Positions 6,883 to 9,517 of a stretch of 9,517 nucleotides of DNA are shown piece by piece (within the stretch, counting starts at the first letter, position 1; every line of letters begins with the position of its first letter). Under the pieces are notes generated by a model. That model ran no database searches. It saw nothing but the letters and a program-made list of their open reading frames with translations, and was not told the origin of the DNA. This DNA comes from Brevundimonas sp. (GTDB taxonomy: Bacteria; Pseudomonadota; Alphaproteobacteria; Caulobacterales; Caulobacteraceae). Location: positions 1 to 9,517 of the forward strand of contig JAAXIW010000385.1 in NCBI GenBank assembly GCA_012270135.1, written 5' to 3'. The position numbers and the translations under genes are program-made.

Positions 6883-7613
6883 CCGCACACCGGGCAGGCG
6901 GGGTCCGGGGCGACGCTGACGGCGCGCGCGGTTCCGGCCAGTCCGTCGTAGATCAGCAGCCGTCCGGTCAGGGCCTCGCCCGCGCCGGTGATCACCTTGA
7001 TCGCCTCCAGCGCCGTCATCGAGCCGAACACCCCGGCCAGGGCGCCGACGACGCCGACCCGGGCGCAGGTCTCGGCGTCAGGCGGGGCCGCGGCCACCAG
7101 ACAGCGGTAGCAGGGCCGGCCGGAGAAGACCCCGACCTGGCCGCTCCAGCGTCCGAGCGCGCCCGAGACCAGCGGGATCCGGCCGGCCACGCAGGCGGCG
7201 TTGACGGCGAACCGGGTTTCGAAGTCGTCCGCGCCGTCGATGACGACGTCGCAGCCTTCCAGCAGCCAGGCCGCATTGTCGGGCGTCAGTCGCTCGGCCG
7301 CCGCCTCGATCCCGACATGCGCGTTCAACGCGGTCAGGCGGGCTTCGCCGGCCTCGACCTTGAGGTCGCCGACGTCCGGTTCCGAAAAGACGATCTGGCG
7401 CTGCAGGTTGGACAGGCCGACCGAGTCGTGGTCGATGAGCCGCAGGCCGCCCACGCCCGCCGCGGCCAGATACAGCGCCGCCGGGGCGCCGACCCCGCCC
7501 ATGCCGACGATCGCCACGCGCGCGGCCTTCAGCCGTTGCTGGCCGGGGCCGCCGATCTCGGCCAGCACCAGATGCCGGGCGTAGCGTTCGATTTCGTCGT
7601 CGGAGAAGCTCAC
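6879..7613 (-). CDS. moeB: MoeB/ThiF/HesA-family sulfur-carrier adenylyltransferase
   Basis: E1-like enzymes of this family adenylate the C-terminal Gly-Gly of a small sulfur carrier: MoaD for molybdopterin (MoeB) or ThiS for thiamine (ThiF). The 244-residue protein shows the ATP loop GMGGVG (37-42), Asp61 at the end of the next strand, SNLQRQ with Arg72, Lys85, and the DGADDFETR segment near 126. A zinc site is formed by CYRC (168-171) and CPVC (240-243). Cys183 in ETCARVGVVG lies where ThiF and MoeB have their crossover-loop Cys. There is no C-terminal rhodanese domain. The length fits MoeB, but no moaD, moaE or thi gene is nearby, so MoeB versus ThiF is not settled. The GTG start at 7613 is the first after an in-frame TAA. 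The BLUF gene lies 31 bp upstream in the same direction; the 3' end overlaps the peptidase gene by 4 bp. Confidence 0.88.
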   Translation of the reverse strand: MSFSDDEIERYARHLVLAEIGGPGQQRLKAARVAIVGMGGVGAPAALYLAAAGVGGLRLIDHDSVGLSNLQRQIVFSEPDVGDLKVEAGEARLTALNAHVGIEAAAERLTPDNAAWLLEGCDVVIDGADDFETRFAVNAACVAGRIPLVSGALGRWSGQVGVFSGRPCYRCLVAAAPPDAETCARVGVVGALAGVFGSMTALEAIKVITGAGEALTGRLLIYDGLAGTARAVSVAPDPACPVCG

Positions 7614-7630
7614 CCGCCTCGATTAGGCGG
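7614..7630 (-). repeat. Hairpin over the ribosome site of the MoeB-like gene
   Basis: CCGCCT (7614-7619) and AGGCGG (7625-7630) form a perfect 6-bp GC-rich stem with the 5-nt loop CGATT in the 31-bp gap between the BLUF and MoeB-like genes. On the minus-strand transcript the 3' arm is GAGGCGG immediately before the GTG start, so it contains the only purine-rich ribosome site. The hairpin could dampen or couple translation of the second gene. No U-tract follows, so a terminator is less likely. Confidence 0.45.
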
Positions 7631-7644
7631 TCCGAAGCGCGGCG

Positions 7645-8034
7645 TCACGCGGCCTTGCGCAGTTCGAGCAGCACTTCCGCCTCGTCGGCCGTGACACGGG
7701 ACAGGCAGTTCACGCCCACCCGCTTCAGCAGGGCTTCCGGGTCCGCGCACAGGCCCATGGGTTCATCGATGCGGCGGGCGGGGATCGGCGTGTCGCCCAG
7801 GACCCGCAGGCCGGTGTGGCGGGGGTCGTCCAGCAGGCGGCGGATCAGCCGGTCGAGGTCGACGCGCGCGCCCTCGATCACCTGCAGGATGTGGCCCTGG
7901 TGGAACATGACGCAGCTGGTCAGGTGGTCACGCCGGTTGTTGCGCTCGGAGACGCCGATAATCTGGGCGATCGACAGCGTGGAGGCGCCGGTCGCGCCGA
8001 CAGCTTCACTGGCGTAGATGACGCGATGAAGCAC
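7645..8034 (-). CDS. Short BLUF-domain (FAD blue-light sensor) protein
   Basis: BLUF domains bind FAD and sense blue light through a hydrogen-bond switch around Tyr, Gln and Asn. This 129-residue protein is a stand-alone BLUF domain: HRVIYASEA has the key Tyr7, SERNNRRDHLT the flavin-binding Asn33, and HILQVIEG the switch Gln51. Two usual features are changed. The TG that commonly follows the Asn helix is TS (39-40), and the Trp two residues before the conserved Met (Met93, PMG) is Glu91. No output domain is fused, so signalling would be by protein interaction. The GTG start at 8034 is preceded by GAGGG 7 nt upstream and by an in-frame TAG, and gives the family N-terminus. It is divergent from hslV and probably co-transcribed with the MoeB-like gene. 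Light sensing is inferred from the domain, not shown. Confidence 0.9.
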   Translation of the reverse strand: MLHRVIYASEAVGATGASTLSIAQIIGVSERNNRRDHLTSCVMFHQGHILQVIEGARVDLDRLIRRLLDDPRHTGLRVLGDTPIPARRIDEPMGLCADPEALLKRVGVNCLSRVTADEAEVLLELRKAA

Positions 8035-8053
8035 GTCGATACCCTCATATGGC

Positions 8054-8077
8054 GATTTGTGGGGCTAAGAATGTCAA
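8054..8077 (-). promoter_or_regulatory. Possible BLUF-gene promoter
   Basis: On the minus strand, TTGACA (8077 to 8072) is an exact -35 hexamer. Downstream, CACAAATC (8061 to 8054) matches only the ANAWC half of the Caulobacter -10 pattern and the spacing is short (9-10 nt). CCATAT at 19-nt spacing is the other option, but it would place the transcript start after the ribosome site. The -10 is therefore unresolved. The -35 shares three bases (8075-8077) with the end of the 20-bp palindrome. Confidence 0.3.
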
Positions 8078-8094
8078 TGTAACGGGTTACATTG
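8075..8094. promoter_or_regulatory. 20-bp perfect palindrome, candidate operator between the BLUF gene and hslV
   Basis: CAATGTAAC-GG-GTTACATTG is an inverted repeat with perfect 9-bp arms around a 2-bp centre, AT-rich against a strongly GC-rich background. The size and the T-N2-AAC-N2-GTT-N2-A core are typical of sites for dimeric helix-turn-helix repressors such as TetR-family proteins (family-level resemblance only). It lies 41-60 nt before the BLUF start and overlaps the TTGACA hexamer, so binding would most directly affect the BLUF gene. No regulator gene is present in the window. Confidence 0.65.
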
Positions 8095-8122
8095 GTCAGA
8101 ATGTGGCTGAGCCTGACCATTG
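8090..8122. repeat. Second inverted repeat overlapping the palindrome
   Basis: CATTGGTCAG (8090-8099) and CTGACCATTG (8113-8122) are inverted copies with one mismatch in ten, separated by 13 nt. The left arm shares CATTG with the 20-bp palindrome. The spacer contains a smaller dyad, GGCT-G-AGCC (8105-8113). The total length suits a second protein site or a DNA/RNA stem. Its place between the palindrome and hslV makes it a candidate control element for either divergent gene. Confidence 0.45.
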
Positions 8123-8140
8123 GATTCTCCCGGGAAATCT

Positions 8141-8169
8141 CTTGTCGGGCCGCATTTCGGTCGCCATCT
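8141..8169 (+). promoter_or_regulatory. Possible heat-shock (sigma-32-type) promoter of hslV
   Basis: CTTGTCG (8141-8147), 14 nt, then CGCCATCT (8162-8169), compared with the sigma-32 consensus CTTGAAA-N11-16-CCCCATNT: the -35 core CTTG is exact and the -10 matches at seven of eight positions. hslV is a heat-shock gene in many bacteria. The difficulty is position: the transcript would start around 8175-8177, almost on the hslV start codon, making the message nearly leaderless and dropping AAAGGG from it. Confidence 0.3.
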
Positions 8170-8179
8170 GAAAGGGATG

Positions 8180-8737
8180 ATGAACGCGAACGACACCCCG
8201 GGTCCCGGCTGGCACGGCACCACCATTCTCGCCGTGCGCAAGGACGGCCGCACCGTGATCGCCGGCGATGGGCAGGTCTCCATGGGCCCCACCATCGTCA
8301 AGGGCGCGGCGCGCAAGGTGCGCACCCTGGCCGGCGGCAAGGTGCTGGCCGGTTTCGCCGGCGCCACCGCCGACGCCTTCACCCTGATCGAACGCCTGGA
8401 AGCCAAGCTGGAACAGTATCCGGACCAGCTGGCGCGGGCCTGCGTCGACCTGGCCAAGGACTGGCGCACCGACCGCTACCTGCGCCGGCTCGAGGCCATG
8501 CTGCTTGGCGCCGCCCGGTCGTCGAGCTTCACCGTCACCGGCGCCGGCGACGTGCTGGAGCCGGAGCATGGGGTCGCCGCTGTGGGCTCGGGCGGCAATT
8601 TCGCCCTCGCCGCCGCCCGCGCCCTGCTGGATCATTCCGACATGGACGCCGAGACCGTCGCCCGCCGGGCCATGGCTATCGCCGCCGATATCTGCGTCTA
8701 CACCAACGGCAGCCTGACGGTGGCGACGCTGGACTGA
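8180..8737 (+). CDS. hslV: ATP-dependent protease proteolytic subunit HslV (ClpQ)
   Basis: HslV is the proteasome-like threonine peptidase that, capped by the HslU ATPase, degrades unfolded and regulatory proteins in the cytoplasm. The product is 185 residues. After a 13-residue propeptide ending in WHG, the mature protein begins at Thr14 (TTILAVRKDG), the N-terminal nucleophile. Other active-site residues are in place: Asp30 (AGDGQ), Lys46 (KGAARKV) and Ser137 (GSGG), equal to 17, 33 and 124 of mature E. coli HslV. GFAGATADAFTL and AKDWRTDR are family signatures. Two ATGs sit in tandem at 8177 and 8180; AAAGGG (8171-8176) is directly adjacent, so the second is preferred, although the choice changes only one propeptide residue. 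A TTG at 8120 has no ribosome site. hslU is not in the window; the next gene is an unrelated exported protein. Confidence 0.96.
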   Translation: MNANDTPGPGWHGTTILAVRKDGRTVIAGDGQVSMGPTIVKGAARKVRTLAGGKVLAGFAGATADAFTLIERLEAKLEQYPDQLARACVDLAKDWRTDRYLRRLEAMLLGAARSSSFTVTGAGDVLEPEHGVAAVGSGGNFALAAARALLDHSDMDAETVARRAMAIAADICVYTNGSLTVATLD

Positions 8738-8801
8738 CCCTGTCGGGGATTTAACTGGACAGCGACCGCGCCCCGCGCTTCGATGGCGGGGGAGGATTCT
8801 C

Positions 8802-9517
8802 ATGCGCGCTTACGCCCTGATGGTTTCGGCCGTTGCCCTGGTCGCCGCCCCCGCTTTCGCCCAGCTCCCCGACGCCGCGCCCGTCGTCGCGGCTGAGCGG
8901 GCCTTCGCGGCGGACGCCCCGTCGCTGGGGATCGCCGGCAGCTTCAACAAGTGGTCGACCCCCGACGCCATCGTGATCGCCGCAGGCCGGGCGCAACGGG
9001 TCTCCGAGGCCTATCCCGACGGGCCCCGCCCCGCCGACGAGCCGCTGCTTGAGTGGTGGCCCAACTTCGCCGGCGTTTCGCGCTCCGGCGAGCTGGGCTT
9101 CACCACCGGCGGCGTCGCGGTCGGCGGCCAGCGGACCGGGCACTATTTCACCATCTGGAAGCGGCAGCCCGACGGCGCGTGGAAATGGGTCTACGACGGC
9201 GGCTCGGGCGCCAGCGCGGCGGAAGTCCCGGGGCCGGAGACCGAACCGGTGATCCTGCCTCCGGGACCGGAGTTGATCCAGGTCGTGCGGCCGGGCCGGG
9301 AGGCGGCCGATTACCCGCCGGCCTCGGCATGGGCGATGAACGCCGTCCGCAAGGAGGAGGCGCTGCTGGCGGCGGCGGCCGCGACCGACCAGGCCGCCGC
9401 CCACCTGTCCGTCATGGCGGACAACGGACGCCTGTATGTCGCCCCCCGGCCGCCGGCGATCGGGCGGCACGCCTTCGCTGCAACCCTGGCAGACTGCCCG
9501 ACGACCTTCCGCTTCGG
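8802..9517 (+). CDS. Exported NTF2-like (DUF4440/SnoaL-type) protein, cut by the window edge
   Basis: The frame is open from ATG 8802 to the last base (238 codons, no stop). GGAGG precedes the ATG by about 7 nt. The first 20 residues, MRAYALMVSAVALVAAPAFA, form a Sec signal peptide with cleavage before Gln21. Residues about 27-135 resemble the DUF4440 type of the NTF2-like superfamily: AERAFAADAPSLG, then EWWPNFAGVSRSGELGFTTGG, HYFTIWKRQPDGAWKWVYDGG. These are small cone-shaped folds that bind or turn over diverse ligands, so no function can be assigned. A Pro-rich linker (about 140-170) is followed by a stretch from about 184 (KEEALLAAAAATDQAAA, then PPAIGRHAF) that looks like the start of a second such domain. 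It lies 64 bp after hslV in the same direction and could be co-transcribed, with no sign of a shared role. Confidence 0.8.
   Translation, partial: MRAYALMVSAVALVAAPAFAQLPDAAPVVAAERAFAADAPSLGIAGSFNKWSTPDAIVIAAGRAQRVSEAYPDGPRPADEPLLEWWPNFAGVSRSGELGFTTGGVAVGGQRTGHYFTIWKRQPDGAWKWVYDGGSGASAAEVPGPETEPVILPPGPELIQVVRPGREAADYPPASAWAMNAVRKEEALLAAAAATDQAAAHLSVMADNGRLYVAPRPPAIGRHAFAATLADCPTTFRF

Noticed and set aside
8738..8801. Terminator or promoter between hslV and the NTF2-like gene
   Set aside because: CCC-TGTC-GGGG followed by ATTT near 8738 is too short a stem to call, and no convincing -35/-10 pair is visible in the 64 bp.
8096..9470. Antisense ORFs opposite hslV and the NTF2-like gene
   Set aside because: hslV has a complete active site and the NTF2-like frame has a signal peptide, a ribosome site and family motifs. 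The antisense products show none of these.

Overview
The window looks like chromosomal DNA of a high-GC alphaproteobacterium, most likely of the Caulobacterales (Brevundimonas/Caulobacter/Phenylobacterium type). This rests on the strong GC bias, the closeness of the FabA, FabB, HslV and dehydrogenase proteins to remembered caulobacterial homologues, frequent GTG starts (five of ten genes), and long meaningless antisense ORFs. No database search was possible. There are no RNA genes, insertion sequences, CRISPR arrays or phage genes. All ten genes look intact apart from the two cut by the window ends, and no gap exceeds about 145 bp.

Layout. (1) 1-1039, minus strand: fabA then fabB (fabB runs off the left edge), the anaerobic-type unsaturated fatty acid pair. 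(2) 1135-1695, minus: an exported protein with two SH3-like modules. (3) 1724-2710, plus: a D-2-hydroxyacid dehydrogenase of the glyoxylate/hydroxypyruvate reductase type, divergent from the SH3 gene across only 28 bp. (4) 2775-6882, plus: two tandem S9 prolyl-oligopeptidase-type serine peptidases 16 bp apart, one with a Tat signal and one with a Sec signal. (5) 6879-8034, minus: a GTG-started BLUF blue-light sensor followed by a MoeB/ThiF-like adenylyltransferase; the latter converges on the second peptidase so closely that both stop codons lie in one CTAG. (6) 8180-9517, plus: hslV, divergent from the BLUF gene, then an exported NTF2/DUF4440-like protein cut by the right edge.

How the parts work together. 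FabA and FabB act in sequence to introduce and keep a cis double bond during fatty acid synthesis. The two peptidases probably degrade peptides in the periplasm. HslV is the proteolytic core of the HslUV protease; hslU is not in the window. The BLUF and MoeB-like genes probably share a transcript, but no functional link between them is established.

The most intriguing non-coding signal is the 145-bp BLUF-hslV intergenic region. It holds a perfect 20-bp palindrome (9-bp arms), a second overlapping inverted repeat, a TTGACA hexamer facing the BLUF gene and a sigma-32-like motif facing hslV. A second compact regulatory candidate, with inverted and direct repeats next to a TTGACGG box, precedes the peptidase pair.
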